A DNA stretch of 17,839 nt, from contig JAATVK010000222.1 of assembly GCA_014523485.1 (NCBI GenBank), forward strand, positions 1-17,839. Reading direction: 5' to 3'. The stretch comes from Nitrososphaerales archaeon TH5894 (GTDB taxonomy: Archaea; Thermoproteota; Nitrososphaeria; Nitrososphaerales; Nitrososphaeraceae). A model generated the notes under the pieces. It saw only the letters and a program-made list of their open reading frames with translations, was not told the origin of the DNA and searched no databases. This document shows, in pieces, positions 7,664 to 16,464 of the stretch (within the stretch, counting starts at the first letter, position 1; every line of letters begins with the position of its first letter). Position numbers and translations under genes: made by a program.

Positions 7664-7852
7664 ATGCCTGTAATACAAATAACAATGAGTGAAGGTAGAA
7701 CTCTTGAACAAAAAAGAGAATTAGTAAGGGTCTTGACCAAGGAAACAGCTCGCATTTTGAATTCAAAAGAGGAAAACATGAGAATTTTAATTTATGAAGT
7801 CTCAAAAGAAAATTGGGGAGATGCTGGAATATTGGGAGTAGATATGAAGTAA
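7664..7852 (+). CDS. 4-oxalocrotonate tautomerase-family protein
   Basis: A 62-residue small tautomerase. The start at ATG 7664 yields Met-Pro, and removal of Met exposes the catalytic N-terminal Pro1; a start five codons upstream (7649) would bury it. Counting from Pro1, Arg11 (SEGRT) and Arg39 (NMRIL) fall at the exact positions of the active-site arginines of 4-oxalocrotonate tautomerase, and Trp50 occupies the place of its Phe50. The length is that of the short 4-OT subgroup, which forms hexamers in the cytoplasm. The enzyme should interconvert enol and keto forms of a small unsaturated acid; no aromatic degradation genes are nearby, so the substrate is unknown. The gene stands alone, divergent from the secreted-protein gene, with T-rich DNA downstream. 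Confidence 0.92.
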   Translation: MPVIQITMSEGRTLEQKRELVRVLTKETARILNSKEENMRILIYEVSKENWGDAGILGVDMK

Positions 7853-8403
7853 TGAGAATGAGGATAATTATATAATAAGGTAACAGTAACAATACTGAAT
7901 AAAGAGGATGATTATTTTTCTCTACTGTTTATATTACTGAATTTGTTTTATTTATTTATCTTCAGACATAAAAGATAAAATTAAAATATTGTAGAAAATA
8001 TAATTATTGGTAATTTAAAATTATTCTGTTATTTTAAAAAGATATAAAACAAGTAACATATTATTTTTTTTGCTTCTATCTGTATTTCATTTAAACTTTT
8101 AACTTGGTTTGGTAAATTTTTAGTATAGGCTACAATCCATATTATAACATCCATAACTTAGTTTAAATAAATTATTATTTACAGTAGATAAATTAATAAA
8201 TTGTAGATAATATTTTACTAAAATTTAGTTATTTTCACTCAATATAGTTGAATAATCTCATTAACAATTATTTGTGAAATTAGAATATAATAAACTTAAT
8301 AACTTTAATTAATTCAATAATTAATTGAGAAATAGAATATTAAATTAGTTTAAACTTTAAAATAATTTAATTAATCAAATCGTTAAAAAACTTACGATAT
8401 TGC
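7853..8403. other. 551-base gene-free AT-rich region
   Basis: I find no convincing reading frame or RNA gene here. The plus strand has T-rich stretches at about 7910-7960 that could end tautomerase transcription. The rest is a mosaic of short A- and T-runs with many chance AT palindromes. Confidence 0.6.
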
Positions 8404-8607
8404 TCAAAAGGCGTTTCTAAGATTTTCGAATTTTCTTTTTGTTTCATCAAATATTATTTTTCCAACATATTCGTCAATTCCTAAATCTTGTGCTATCTTT
8501 GAAGGTTCATTGTTAAGGATAGATTCAATCGTAAATCCTGCTTTGTTTAACACATCTTTTAGCCCAATTGGAATTGTAATATGGTCAATTCTGTAGTCGT
8601 TTTTCAT
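8404..8607 (-). CDS. Small helix-hairpin-helix-like protein
   Basis: A 67-residue protein starting at ATG 8607. Residues 15-55 (GLKDVLNKAGFTIESILNN, then AQDLGIDEYVGKIIFDETKR) have the spacing of paired helices joined by short G-x-x turns, as in the helix-hairpin-helix domains of RadA N-termini and related DNA-binding proteins. It therefore may bind DNA or a protein partner. There is no catalytic domain and no close family I can name. A TATA-like ATTTTATATAGG lies about 48 bases upstream, predicting a leader near 22 bases. It sits alone between long AT-rich gaps. The codon pattern and regular helical sequence favour a real gene. Confidence 0.6.
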   Translation of the reverse strand: MKNDYRIDHITIPIGLKDVLNKAGFTIESILNNEPSKIAQDLGIDEYVGKIIFDETKRKFENLRNAF

Positions 8608-8884
8608 ATCTGTACAGTATATTAAGACATCTTGGAAGAAATAACTATCCTATATAAAATCTTAGATCTATATAGATATCCAATTTAACATAACAATTTT
8701 CTATCTTATTCAAAATGAAACATAATTTTAGCTACATGCTGAATACTTTTCTAGAATATTGAAATAAAATTATGTAAATAGATAAACAATGCCAGATTGT
8801 TAATTGATTCAAATCGTCAAACTAATTATTTCTTTATATCGTATTGAAATACTGTGATTCATTAATCATATGCATATTAACAAA

Positions 8885-9299
8885 ATGAAACTACAAAAAT
8901 CCAATAGTTTAGAATTGATGTCAACAATAAATCATAAAATTCAAATATTTTATACATATTATTTTTTGTTGTTGTAGGTGGATTATTATTAATTTTAGGT
9001 AGCAACAATGATGATTATACTTATGATGCTTACGCTCAAGATGAAAATAATGTTACAATTAAAACAATAAAATTAACTGATAGCCTATACATGCTTGAAG
9101 GTTCAGGAGGAAATATTCTAGTCTCGGTTGGACAAGATGGAGTCTTTATGGTAGATCATCAATTTGTTCCTCTTACTATAAAAATTAAAGATGCAATTTC
9201 CAAGATAACAGATCAGCCTATAAAATTCGTGATCAATACACATTGGCATCCCGATCACACAGAGGAGGAAATGAACAATTCATATATTATTTTTTATGA
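8885..9299 (+). pseudogene. Decayed secreted metallo-beta-lactamase-fold hydrolase
   Basis: Three lesions are visible. The first frame (ATG 8885, MKLQKSNSLELM...) hits TAG at 8975. One more T in the T6 run at 8962-8967 would join it to the next frame, which encodes a signal-peptide core (FFVVVGGLLLILG) and an AYA-Q cleavage site. The mature part continues through SLYMLEGSGGNILVSVGQDG to THWHPDH, the H-x-H-x-D-H zinc motif. There two extra bases (GA, 9262-9263) disrupt the expected HTGGNE; the shifted frame reads GGNEQF and stops at 9297. The remaining roughly 200 residues of the family are absent. A 74-residue frame from ATG 9091 to 9315 remains open but cannot encode a complete enzyme. The intact ancestor would have been an exported zinc hydrolase of unknown substrate. 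Confidence 0.8.
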
Positions 9300-9529
9300 A
9301 ATCTCTATAAAATAACTAGTAGAACCAAAACATATTGCCATAAAAATGATTTTTCAACTATTATAATATCTCAACTAATATAATATTAATAATTTATTAT
9401 TGACAATATTTTATCTATCAGAAAGCACACAAAGCCGCTTTTATTGAAAATAATAAACAAAAAAAAACAAATAATATTTGAAATTACTTACAAATTATCG
9501 AAAATAATGATATGTTGTTGAAATTATAA

Positions 9530-9547
9530 CTAATTAAAAATAATTAG
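9530..9547 (-). terminator. AT hairpin after the membrane-protein gene
   Basis: CTAATTA and TAATTAG form a perfect 7-bp inverted repeat around an AAAA loop, 35 bases beyond the stop codon of the membrane-protein gene. It is AT-only apart from the closing pair, so it is weak, and chance is possible in this composition. Confidence 0.3.
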
Positions 9548-9581
9548 GTTAAAAACATGTTTTATACTTATTGTTATTGAT

Positions 9582-10733
9582 TTAGTGATCTGATTTAATA
9601 ATAGCAGAATTTCTTCCTTTAATTAAAGTATTTAAAGAATTTTCTATCTTTGAGAATATTATGTATCCAATTAATCCCATAACTGCCCCAACAGGTACCG
9701 TAAGCAAAGTTAAAGTTACAATAGTATTTAGAAATGTTGGTAATACGGCATTTAAAGAACCTATACCTGTATTTAGAAAGGTTCCGTATGTCCATACGAT
9801 CATGGGATAATTAAAAAAATAGAAAATTGATCCAATTATAGAACTCGCTATCAATTTATTATTTTTAAATTGTTTAATATAAATTCTATTAAATTTTGAA
9901 TTTAATAGTATATCTGCAAGAAGAGAGGCTCCTAAAACACTAACGAAATACCATGGAATAATAGGGGAGAGTATATCTCCAGTCGGAAGAATAGTTGAAA
10001 GAGTATTAACTAATACTAATAAAGAAACTATTATAGATGCATAACCAAAAGTATTATTGAATACTTTGGATGAGCATAGAAACATAATAGAGTTAATGAG
10101 AGGAAGAAAAATACTTGCTATCAAAGTCGCACTATATGTATCTAAGTTAAAATTAAAAAAATCAGATTCAGAAAATGGTAAAACTAGTATAAAGACATAC
10201 CATATGGATGTAAACCATAAGGAAGAGAGACTAGAAATAAGAAAAATTTTAGATAAATTTTTCCGATATGAAATATTATTCATTACTCCATACAAACCAA
10301 TGAAAACTGCAACAGAATTAATTAGCATTCCTGTGGCCAAGGTGATATGAGTTGGACTTAGCAGACCATCAAGTCCGAAACTTTGATGCCAGAAATAATC
10401 CAATGGGCCTGCAATCAATGACAAAAATGAACCGATTATTAATAATTTAAAAGAAAGAGAAATAGAGTTGTACTGTATAATTTTCTTTCTTCTTAACAGG
10501 TAAGAACCCAATCCAGCAGAAAATGCTAGTAGTCCTATTCCAATATATAGCATAGCATGAGATGGGGTAAAAAAGGAATCTGGCTGATTTAAGAGATGAG
10601 AAGTTACATCCCAACTCGCCCCTGAAATTTGCATAAAAGACCCCAACGTGGAAACAATTAAAATAAACAATGAAACTTCTAAATTTGAAAAGCCTAAGAA
10701 TTTTAAATTCTTATTATAAATATTCACAAACAT
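9582..10733 (-). CDS. Multi-pass membrane protein with duplicated Asp/His motif
   Basis: A 383-residue integral membrane protein with roughly nine to ten hydrophobic segments; I cannot name its family. Its clearest feature is an internal repeat. W-D42-x3-H46, D52, P57 and H59 recur exactly 70 residues later as D112-x2-W-H116, D122, P127 and H129. Both motifs fall between membrane helices and read like ...FFTPSHAMLY and ...LLSPTHITLA. Paired Asp/His residues at membrane edges often bind metal, heme or quinone, so a metal- or cofactor-binding role is inferred. Residues 160-360 contain further helices without such motifs. Translation starts at ATG 10733; a TATA-like TTATACTTAT about 23 bases upstream suggests a leaderless message. 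The HtrA gene is divergent, 239 bases away. Confidence 0.72.
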   Translation of the reverse strand: MFVNIYNKNLKFLGFSNLEVSLFILIVSTLGSFMQISGASWDVTSHLLNQPDSFFTPSHAMLYIGIGLLAFSAGLGSYLLRRKKIIQYNSISLSFKLLIIGSFLSLIAGPLDYFWHQSFGLDGLLSPTHITLATGMLINSVAVFIGLYGVMNNISYRKNLSKIFLISSLSSLWFTSIWYVFILVLPFSESDFFNFNLDTYSATLIASIFLPLINSIMFLCSSKVFNNTFGYASIIVSLLVLVNTLSTILPTGDILSPIIPWYFVSVLGASLLADILLNSKFNRIYIKQFKNNKLIASSIIGSIFYFFNYPMIVWTYGTFLNTGIGSLNAVLPTFLNTIVTLTLLTVPVGAVMGLIGYIIFSKIENSLNTLIKGRNSAIIKSDH

Positions 10734-10946
10734 TCTTTGCTAGTACAACTAATAAGTATAACTGATAATAGCAAATTAACACAAAACACACAATTAAATA
10801 TAAATACAAGAAGTGATATTGTGCTAAGATTATTAAGAAATACCAAAGTTATCTAAACAAATAGAGCGAGATATAACAGCTCAGATATTCAACACAAATA
10901 ATAAAATTATCATAAGTTTGTCTTATCTAACTTAACTTAAAAGAAA

Positions 10947-10952
10947 CATATA
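10947..10952 (+). promoter_or_regulatory. TATA box for the HtrA gene
   Basis: CATATA, preceded by a purine-rich AAAAGAAA possible TFB-recognition element, is centred about 24 bases upstream of ATG 10973. This fits a leaderless or near-leaderless transcript. Confidence 0.4.
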
Positions 10953-10972
10953 GAAATAACAAAAATACTTTA

Positions 10973-12118
10973 ATGTTTCAGATGTCAAAAGTCATAATCA
11001 ATAGGAATAGCAGTACTATTGTTTTAATGCTAATATTTTTAGCCAGTGGTACGATTTTTGGAGTAGCCAATGCACAAAATTTGGACCTAACCTCTAGCAA
11101 CAACACCGACGACGATAAGAGTTTATCCTTAAATGATCTCTTTGAATTGGTAGAAAATTCAATAGTTCAAGTAACAAAAACAATGCCTCCTGCTAACCCA
11201 TTGGGGCCGGATAAGGAGAATACTACATCATTAGGTTCTGGATTCATTTATAATGATAAAGGATCCATTGTTACTAATAATCATGTTGTCGAAAATGCAG
11301 AAATCGTTGATGTAACTCTTATTAATGGAGATAGATATACAGCTAATATAACTGGAACAGATGCTTTTAGTGATTTAGCAGTAATAAAAATTAATGAAAA
11401 TACAACCGACATTCCTAAACCATTAGTAGTTGGAAACTCCTCTGAGCTTAGGGTTGGTGATCAAGTAGTAGCAGTAGGTAATCCTTTTGGGTTAGAGAGT
11501 TCAATGACAACAGGAATTGTTAGTCAGATAGGTAGATTGTTATCTATCGATGAAAGGGGGTTTTCAATACCCAATGCTATTCAAACCGATGCATTAATCA
11601 ATCCTGGTAATTCAGGAGGGCCACTATTAAACATGAAAGGAGAAGTTATAGGAGTTAATACAGCAGGTATCTTTCCTGGGGGTATAGGTTTGGCTGTTCC
11701 ATCCGATACTATATTGAGAATAATTCCTGTATTGATGCAAGAGAAAAATTATACTCATCCTTGGCTTGGTGTAACAGGAAACACACTAACTGCAGACATT
11801 GCCAAAAGGGAAAAAGTAGATAGGACTCAAAAAGGTGTTATTATAGACACTATAGTTAAAAGTAGCCCTGCAGATTTAGCTGGATTGAATGGTAGTAATA
11901 TCAATCAATATGGTGAAAAGAGAGGAGGAGATATTATTACAGCCATAGATGATAAAAAAATAATCAAGATGGAAGATTTAATATCATATTTAGAATTAAA
12001 CAAGGCTGTAAATGATAATGCAACATTATCAGTATACAGAGATGGAGAGATTATAGATAAACAAGTTACTTTGAAGAGCAGACCAGTAGTTCCAATAACA
12101 AATCAAACACAAAACTAG
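10973..12118 (+). CDS. Exported HtrA/DegP-type serine protease
   Basis: A 381-residue trypsin-fold protease with one PDZ domain. A signal peptide spans 1-34 (hydrophobic core 15-30, A-N-A cleavage before Q35), so the enzyme works outside the membrane. The catalytic triad is H104 (VTNNHVV), D134 (FSDLAVIKI) and S214 (NPGNSGGP), all intact. The PDZ domain occupies about 262-368 (HPWLGV, SPADLAGLNG, GGDIITAID). DegP relatives degrade or refold misfolded extracytoplasmic proteins. Several N-x-S/T sequons fit archaeal surface glycosylation. Two ATG starts, 10973 and 10982, are possible; the first fits the TATA box distance better. The gene stands alone, divergent from the membrane-protein gene, with a pyrimidine-rich tract straight after the stop. 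The family is certain; bacterial-type degP/degQ naming is not warranted. Confidence 0.95.
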   Translation: MFQMSKVIINRNSSTIVLMLIFLASGTIFGVANAQNLDLTSSNNTDDDKSLSLNDLFELVENSIVQVTKTMPPANPLGPDKENTTSLGSGFIYNDKGSIVTNNHVVENAEIVDVTLINGDRYTANITGTDAFSDLAVIKINENTTDIPKPLVVGNSSELRVGDQVVAVGNPFGLESSMTTGIVSQIGRLLSIDERGFSIPNAIQTDALINPGNSGGPLLNMKGEVIGVNTAGIFPGGIGLAVPSDTILRIIPVLMQEKNYTHPWLGVTGNTLTADIAKREKVDRTQKGVIIDTIVKSSPADLAGLNGSNINQYGEKRGGDIITAIDDKKIIKMEDLISYLELNKAVNDNATLSVYRDGEIIDKQVTLKSRPVVPITNQTQN

Positions 12119-12160
12119 ATAATTTTCTTCCTTTCCTTCTTTTTCATTCTTTCTTTTATA
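12119..12160 (+). terminator. Pyrimidine/T-rich termination tract after HtrA
   Basis: Directly after the HtrA stop the plus strand becomes an almost uninterrupted C/T tract with several T3-T5 runs. Archaeal RNA polymerase terminates at such U-rich stretches without a hairpin. Confidence 0.5.
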
Positions 12161-12612
12161 AATAGAACGTTTGTTATTGGCTTATTTAATTTATGAGAAA
12201 TTTAACCTAGGCTAGTAGCCGATCAACTTTATTACTGGTATTGTTTATATGTGGAAGGTAAAAATGCATTCAATAGTGTAGATATTATAAGTATAATTTT
12301 TGGTCCATATGATAGCGATGTATTTCACAACAGGACTACTCATTTAAACAAAAGGAGGTTTGTGATTTGATAGTAACTAATATACCAGACCAAGCAACAA
12401 CCAACAAATAATATAAGGTAGTAAATAATAGAATAAACTCTATTCGTAATGCAAATTTTTCTAATTATGATAATAACAGAACTCCCAGAATGTAGGATTA
12501 CTTAAGAAAATTAAGAAATTGATAAGAATTATGAAAGATAACTCGAACTTATTAAATAATTGAAATTAAAAAAGAGGAAGGTAAATGAATATATAAAATT
12601 ATTAGCTCACTA
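12161..12612. other. Gene-poor interval with possible decayed frame
   Basis: No intact gene is recognised. On the plus strand, AAAGGAGG (12351-12358) lies just before TTG 12367. That frame reads 14 codons to TAA (12409), then runs open to TAG (12493), 42 codons in all with one internal stop. An overlapping frame ends at TGA 12368-12370. Neither resembles a known family. Either a decayed small gene or chance is possible. Confidence 0.35.
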
Positions 12613-13329
12613 TTATTGATGATTATATTTGTGATCATAATAATAGATCATTTTCTTGAAATTATTATAGATTAGGATACACAAAATTCGAAGATTGAAA
12701 ACCTGCATTTTTTGGTAAGATGTGATTTTAGATTTGTCTAAATTCAAATTCGATAATTCTTTTGAGTAAAATCTTATCCATTCATCGATCATAGATTCAT
12801 CTACCTCAATATGAAATTGAATTCCTATCGCAGTCTTTATACGAAAAGCTTGTATATATTTATCAGATTTTGCTAAAATGATTGCAGACTCGGGAAGCTC
12901 AAATGTATCTCCATGCCAGTGAAAAACTGTATTTTTTAAAGTTGCAATTCCATTAAATATATCTCTTCTTCCATTTTCAGTAATTTCAATATCATGCCAA
13001 CCTATCTCTTTTATGTTTCCTGGATAAACCTTTCCACCCATTGCCTTGGCGATTAATTGGGAACCAAGACATATTCCCAATGTGGGTATATTCATATCTA
13101 CTGCTGTTTTAATTAATTTTTGTTCATTTTTTAAGTAATCATAATTATCATACACTGACATAGGTCCTCCCAATATAATAATGCCTGAGTAAGAAATGAG
13201 ATCTGTAGGAATCGAATGTTTCTGGGAGTTGAATATAGTTACATTAAATCCATCTAATTCAAACAGTTTAGCTAGATTACCTAAATGTTCACATCCTATA
13301 TTTTGAATAACCAAAATATTCTTAGACAA
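12613..13329 (-). CDS. Class I glutamine amidotransferase (GMP synthase-like)
   Basis: A 238-residue protein of the GATase1 fold, with the catalytic triad C87 (LGICLGSQL), H173 and E175 (IQFHIEV). The LGGPMSVYD segment forms the oxyanion-region loop, and the FHWHGDTF segment is typical of the stand-alone GMP-synthase-like group. It should hydrolyse glutamine or a gamma-glutamyl compound; no synthetase partner is adjacent, so the acceptor is unknown. I start at TTG 13329, giving SKNILVIQN, the usual beginning of the family, with a TATA-like TTTATA about 30 bases upstream. A TTG at 13356 would give nine more residues but overlaps that TATA box. The C-terminal tail (last 30 residues) is rich in Tyr, Asn and Lys and is less conserved-looking. 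Divergent SRPBCC gene lies 117 bases away. Confidence 0.87.
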   Translation of the reverse strand: MSKNILVIQNIGCEHLGNLAKLFELDGFNVTIFNSQKHSIPTDLISYSGIIILGGPMSVYDNYDYLKNEQKLIKTAVDMNIPTLGICLGSQLIAKAMGGKVYPGNIKEIGWHDIEITENGRRDIFNGIATLKNTVFHWHGDTFELPESAIILAKSDKYIQAFRIKTAIGIQFHIEVDESMIDEWIRFYSKELSNLNLDKSKITSYQKMQVFNLRILCILIYNNFKKMIYYYDHKYNHQ

Positions 13330-13356
13330 GATAAAAATAAATTTTCTCCAATTCAA

Positions 13357-13362
13357 TATAAA
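13357..13362 (-). promoter_or_regulatory. TATA box deciding the amidotransferase start
   Basis: TTTATA on the minus strand is centred 30 bases upstream of TTG 13329. It lies immediately next to the alternative TTG at 13356, which would then precede the predicted transcription start. Confidence 0.4.
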
Positions 13363-13446
13363 GCTAATATTTAATAAATATTAAATTTAAAGACTTATTG
13401 AACCTATGACAACATTTGAATTAGATCATCTCTAATATTTATTTGC

Positions 13447-13893
13447 TTGATTAAATTTATCAATAAATTTATCATAAATGAGGATATTGAAAAAGTGTGG
13501 AAATTTTATACTGATATTAGACATTTAGAAATTATTACGCCAAAAAAGTTAAATTTGAAAATAATAAAGACTACCAATCAAAAAATTATCCTTGGTCAAG
13601 AAACGATTATTTCAGCTAAAATAATAATTATACAGAGTACTTGGCATTCAAAAATTACTTTATTTCAGCACTATGAATATATAGATGAAATGTTAGGAGG
13701 ACCTTTAAAAAAATGGAAACATACACATAAATTTAAAAGAATCAACGAGAATAAAACAGAAATAATCGATAAAGTTGAATTTAGTTTACCATATGGAATT
13801 TTTGGGAAAATTGCTTCAATATTTTTTATTAAAATATTAAGACAACTCTTTGAGCATAGAAAAGATGAAACCATTAAATATTTAAGCCGGTAA
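13447..13893 (+). CDS. SRPBCC/START-like ligand-binding protein
   Basis: A 148-residue helix-grip protein of the SRPBCC superfamily. It opens with the strand and helix FINKFIINEDIEKVWKFYTD. The central DEMLGGPLKKWKHTHKF (80-96) and the later DKVEFSLPYGIFGKIA match the D..L.GP...W.H.H.F and D.V.Y.LP.G..G blocks of the polyketide-cyclase-like subgroup. These proteins enclose a hydrophobic ligand, and some act as cyclases or lipid carriers. The role here is unknown. The Lys-rich surface and AT-driven Ile/Lys content follow the genome composition. Translation probably starts at TTG 13447. It is divergent from the amidotransferase gene and may share a regulatory region with it. Confidence 0.78.
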   Translation: MIKFINKFIINEDIEKVWKFYTDIRHLEIITPKKLNLKIIKTTNQKIILGQETIISAKIIIIQSTWHSKITLFQHYEYIDEMLGGPLKKWKHTHKFKRINENKTEIIDKVEFSLPYGIFGKIASIFFIKILRQLFEHRKDETIKYLSR

Positions 13894-14098
13894 AACTTTT
13901 CACATAAATTTACATTTCTAAAAAAAAATTATAGTTATAATTAGGGCAATAATTTTATTCTGAACGTTGAAATAATATATCTATATATACAAATCAAAGA
14001 ATAGATTTTTTATAGAAATTATTTTTTGTATTAATATAGGTTAAATGACATCAATCAGTCTGTCAATCGTTAATTATAAGATTTAGTATTACAGACAC

Positions 14099-14106
14099 AA
14101 AAAAAA
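14099..14106 (-). terminator. U8 tract after cdc48
   Basis: An A8 run on the plus strand becomes U8 in the minus-strand transcript, about 34 bases beyond the cdc48 stop codon, following an AT-rich stretch. This fits archaeal T-tract termination. Confidence 0.4.
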
Positions 14107-14139
14107 TTAAATTATTATTATTCGTTTAGAGAAGGAGAA

Positions 14140-16407
14140 TTATGCTATGCTACTAATTCTAGGCAATGAGGGTTTATTTTTCTTTGCAATTTTACTAAAT
14201 GAGCTTTGAAAATGTTTCATAGTTATTTCTAGCTCTTCTTTTAATTTGTTCTCTTTTTTTTCATTAATTTTAGATGAATCTGGTATATTAGTATCAGTTT
14301 TTTGACTATTATTCATTTCTTTTTGTTCTCTTACTATGACATGTTCTTTTACTGCTACAATAGCTGCAGCATTAACTAACGCTTCTATCTCTGCACCAGT
14401 AAAGCTGTCTGTTAAACCTACTAGTTTATCAATATCAACATCAGAGCCTAATGGTTTCTTTTTTAGGTGTATCTGAAAAATTTGTTTTCGCGTAGCATTA
14501 TCAGGTATTGGTATTTCTAAAAGACGATCAAATCTTCCAGGTCTTAACAAAGCTTCGTCAATAATATCAGGTCTATTAGTTGCACCGATAATCACCACTC
14601 CTTTGAGATCCTCCAATCCATCTATCTCAGTTAACATTTGGCTAACCAATCTTTCAGTTACATGTGAATCTCCTCCTCCATCAGATCCTGATCTTCGTGG
14701 AGCAATAGCGTCTATTTCATCAAAAAATATTATGCAAGGTGCTGCTTGTCTAGCTTTTCTAAATATTTCTCTAACTCCTTTTTCAGATTCTCCAACCCAT
14801 TTTGATAAAAGCTCTGGACCTTTTATACTAATAAAATTGGATTCAGAGGTTGATGCAACGGCTTTAGCTAATAAAGTTTTTCCAGTCCCGGCAGGTCCAT
14901 ATAATAATATTCCCTTAGGAGGTTTTATTGCTGCTTTGCTAAAAAGATCGGCATGTTTAAGTGGCCATTCTATTGCTTCTTTTAATTCTTCTTTAACATT
15001 ATATAGACCTCCAATATCTTTCCATTCTATATCTGGTTTTTGCACTAAAACTTCCCTCATTGCAGATGGATGAACCTCCTTTAAAGCATCATCAAAATCT
15101 TGGCTAGTTATTTTTATTTTATTTAGTACGTCTATCGGAATTTTTGACTCTTTTAAATTTATTTCAGGTATAATTCGACGTAAAGATCTCATTGCAGCTT
15201 CTTTCGCCACCATTTCCAAGTCTGCACCTACGAATCCATGAGTAACTTTGGCATAAGATTTTAGGTCAATGTCTTGTTCCAAGGGCATTCCTCTGGTATG
15301 AATTTGAAGAATGTCATAACGTCCCTCTTCATCGGGGATACCAATTTCTATTTCTCTGTCAAATCTACCTGGTCTCCTCAATGCAGGATCAATTGCATTT
15401 TGTCTATTCGTAGCTGCAATTACAACAACTTTACCTCTTGTTTTGAGTCCATCCATTAAAGTCAAAAGCTGAGATACGATTCTTTTCTCAACATCACCTG
15501 ACACTTCATCCCTTTTTGGTGCAATAGAATCAATTTCATCTATAAATATTATACTAGGAGCCTTTTCTTGTGCCTGTAGGAATATATCTCTTAACTTTTC
15601 TTCGCTTTCTCCATAAAATTTGCTCATTATTTCAGGACCACCAATAGAATAGAAATTAGCGTTTGTCTCATTAGCTACTGCTTTTGCAAGCAAGGTCTTT
15701 CCAGTACCTGGAGGTCCATGTAATAATACACCCTTTGGTGCCTCTATTCCAATTTTATCAAAAAGTTCTGGATGCCTTAATGGAAGTTCAATCATTTCTC
15801 GTACTTTTTGTACCTCATTTTTGATTCCTCCTATATCCTCATATGTAATTCGATCAATATTTTTGTCTTGAACAGAAATACCAGATTTAGATCCAATTTT
15901 GAATTTAGTATATGAATTTATTAATAATGCTCGATTTTGTGGTTTTGTAGATACTATTATGAAACCTATTCGTTTCCCCATTATATTAAAAAGTATAACA
16001 TCATCTTTGGCAACGACTCTTCCATCTAATTTTTCCGACAAATAGTCTTCTAAACCAACTATATTAAGATCTTCAATTGGAGACATTTTAATTTCCTCAG
16101 CCTTTTCAATCTTGACCTTTTGTACGGTTACTTGATCATCTATTCCAACTGAAATGTTTTCTCTTGTGTAGCCATCAATTCTAATCAATCCCTTACCATA
16201 ATCATTTGGGTTACTGGACCAAAGTAGAACATAACTTTTCTTAGATGTATTCTGGTGAGTAAGCTCTAAAACATCACCTGTTCTAAGATCATATTGTTCA
16301 ATGATTCTTGGATCAATGAGTGCAATTCCTCGTCCTACAAATTTAGAAAAGGTTTCTCCAACTTTTAATATAAATTTGTTATTATCAGAATTAGGATAAT
16401 TATTCAT
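14140..16407 (-). CDS. cdc48: Cdc48/VCP-type AAA+ ATPase
   Basis: A 755-residue two-ring unfoldase (p97/VAT family). The N-domain covers about 10-100 (double-psi barrel) and 108-180. D1 has Walker A GPPGTGKT (231-238), pore loop FYG, Walker B IIFIDE (286-291) and arginine fingers in RRPGRFD (344-350). D2 has Walker A GPAGTGKT (504-511), pore loop WVG, Walker B IIFFDE (559-564) and LLRPGRFD. All catalytic parts are present; the GPA in D2 replaces the commoner GPP. The protein extracts and unfolds substrates, often for the 20S proteasome. Its C-terminus is Lys/Ser-rich, ends ISSIA and lacks the hydrophobic-Tyr-X motif used to dock on proteasomes. ATG 16407 follows a TATA-like GTATAATATAT about 23 bases upstream. 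Hsp20 is encoded 57 bases upstream on the same strand. Confidence 0.96.
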   Translation of the reverse strand: MNNYPNSDNNKFILKVGETFSKFVGRGIALIDPRIIEQYDLRTGDVLELTHQNTSKKSYVLLWSSNPNDYGKGLIRIDGYTRENISVGIDDQVTVQKVKIEKAEEIKMSPIEDLNIVGLEDYLSEKLDGRVVAKDDVILFNIMGKRIGFIIVSTKPQNRALLINSYTKFKIGSKSGISVQDKNIDRITYEDIGGIKNEVQKVREMIELPLRHPELFDKIGIEAPKGVLLHGPPGTGKTLLAKAVANETNANFYSIGGPEIMSKFYGESEEKLRDIFLQAQEKAPSIIFIDEIDSIAPKRDEVSGDVEKRIVSQLLTLMDGLKTRGKVVVIAATNRQNAIDPALRRPGRFDREIEIGIPDEEGRYDILQIHTRGMPLEQDIDLKSYAKVTHGFVGADLEMVAKEAAMRSLRRIIPEINLKESKIPIDVLNKIKITSQDFDDALKEVHPSAMREVLVQKPDIEWKDIGGLYNVKEELKEAIEWPLKHADLFSKAAIKPPKGILLYGPAGTGKTLLAKAVASTSESNFISIKGPELLSKWVGESEKGVREIFRKARQAAPCIIFFDEIDAIAPRRSGSDGGGDSHVTERLVSQMLTEIDGLEDLKGVVIIGATNRPDIIDEALLRPGRFDRLLEIPIPDNATRKQIFQIHLKKKPLGSDVDIDKLVGLTDSFTGAEIEALVNAAAIVAVKEHVIVREQKEMNNSQKTDTNIPDSSKINEKKENKLKEELEITMKHFQSSFSKIAKKNKPSLPRISSIA

Positions 16408-16423
16408 TTTTTCAAATCACTTC

Positions 16424-16434
16424 ATATATTATAC
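16424..16434 (-). promoter_or_regulatory. TATA box for cdc48
   Basis: GTATAATATAT on the minus strand lies about 17-27 bases upstream of the cdc48 ATG. With a T-rich tract after hsp20, it suggests cdc48 has its own nearly leaderless transcript in addition to any read-through. Confidence 0.45.
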
Positions 16435-16443
16435 TATTAAACG

Positions 16444-16457
16444 TAAAAAATAAAAAA
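16444..16457 (-). terminator. T-tract between hsp20 and cdc48
   Basis: The minus strand carries two T6 runs separated by one A, starting 8 bases past the hsp20 stop and just before the cdc48 TATA box. It fits partial or full termination of hsp20 transcription. Confidence 0.4.
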
Positions 16458-16464
16458 TTGGATT

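Noticed and set aside
8401..8440. TTCGAAT-like T-loop sequences (also near 6905), considered as tRNA remnants
   Set aside because: No acceptor stem, anticodon stem or CCA-side pairing surrounds them, and both fall inside coding regions.
8666..8677. ATCTATATAGAT palindrome upstream of the helix-hairpin-helix-like gene
   Set aside because: It is short and almost all A/T with no second copy nearby, so a regulator site cannot be supported.
10057..10350. 97-codon plus-strand frame inside the membrane-protein gene
   Set aside because: It lies antisense to a convincing multi-helix membrane protein and is Lys-rich only because the opposite strand is Phe/Leu-rich.
12235..12370. Plus-strand frame of about 40-55 codons ending at TGA 12368-12370
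   Set aside because: No recognisable domain, only a GTG internal start and no promoter; more likely chance or part of a decayed region.
14603..15073. 156-codon plus-strand frame opposite the cdc48 D2 domain
   Set aside because: It is the antisense shadow of the strongly conserved Cdc48 ATPase; its translation shows no independent domain.
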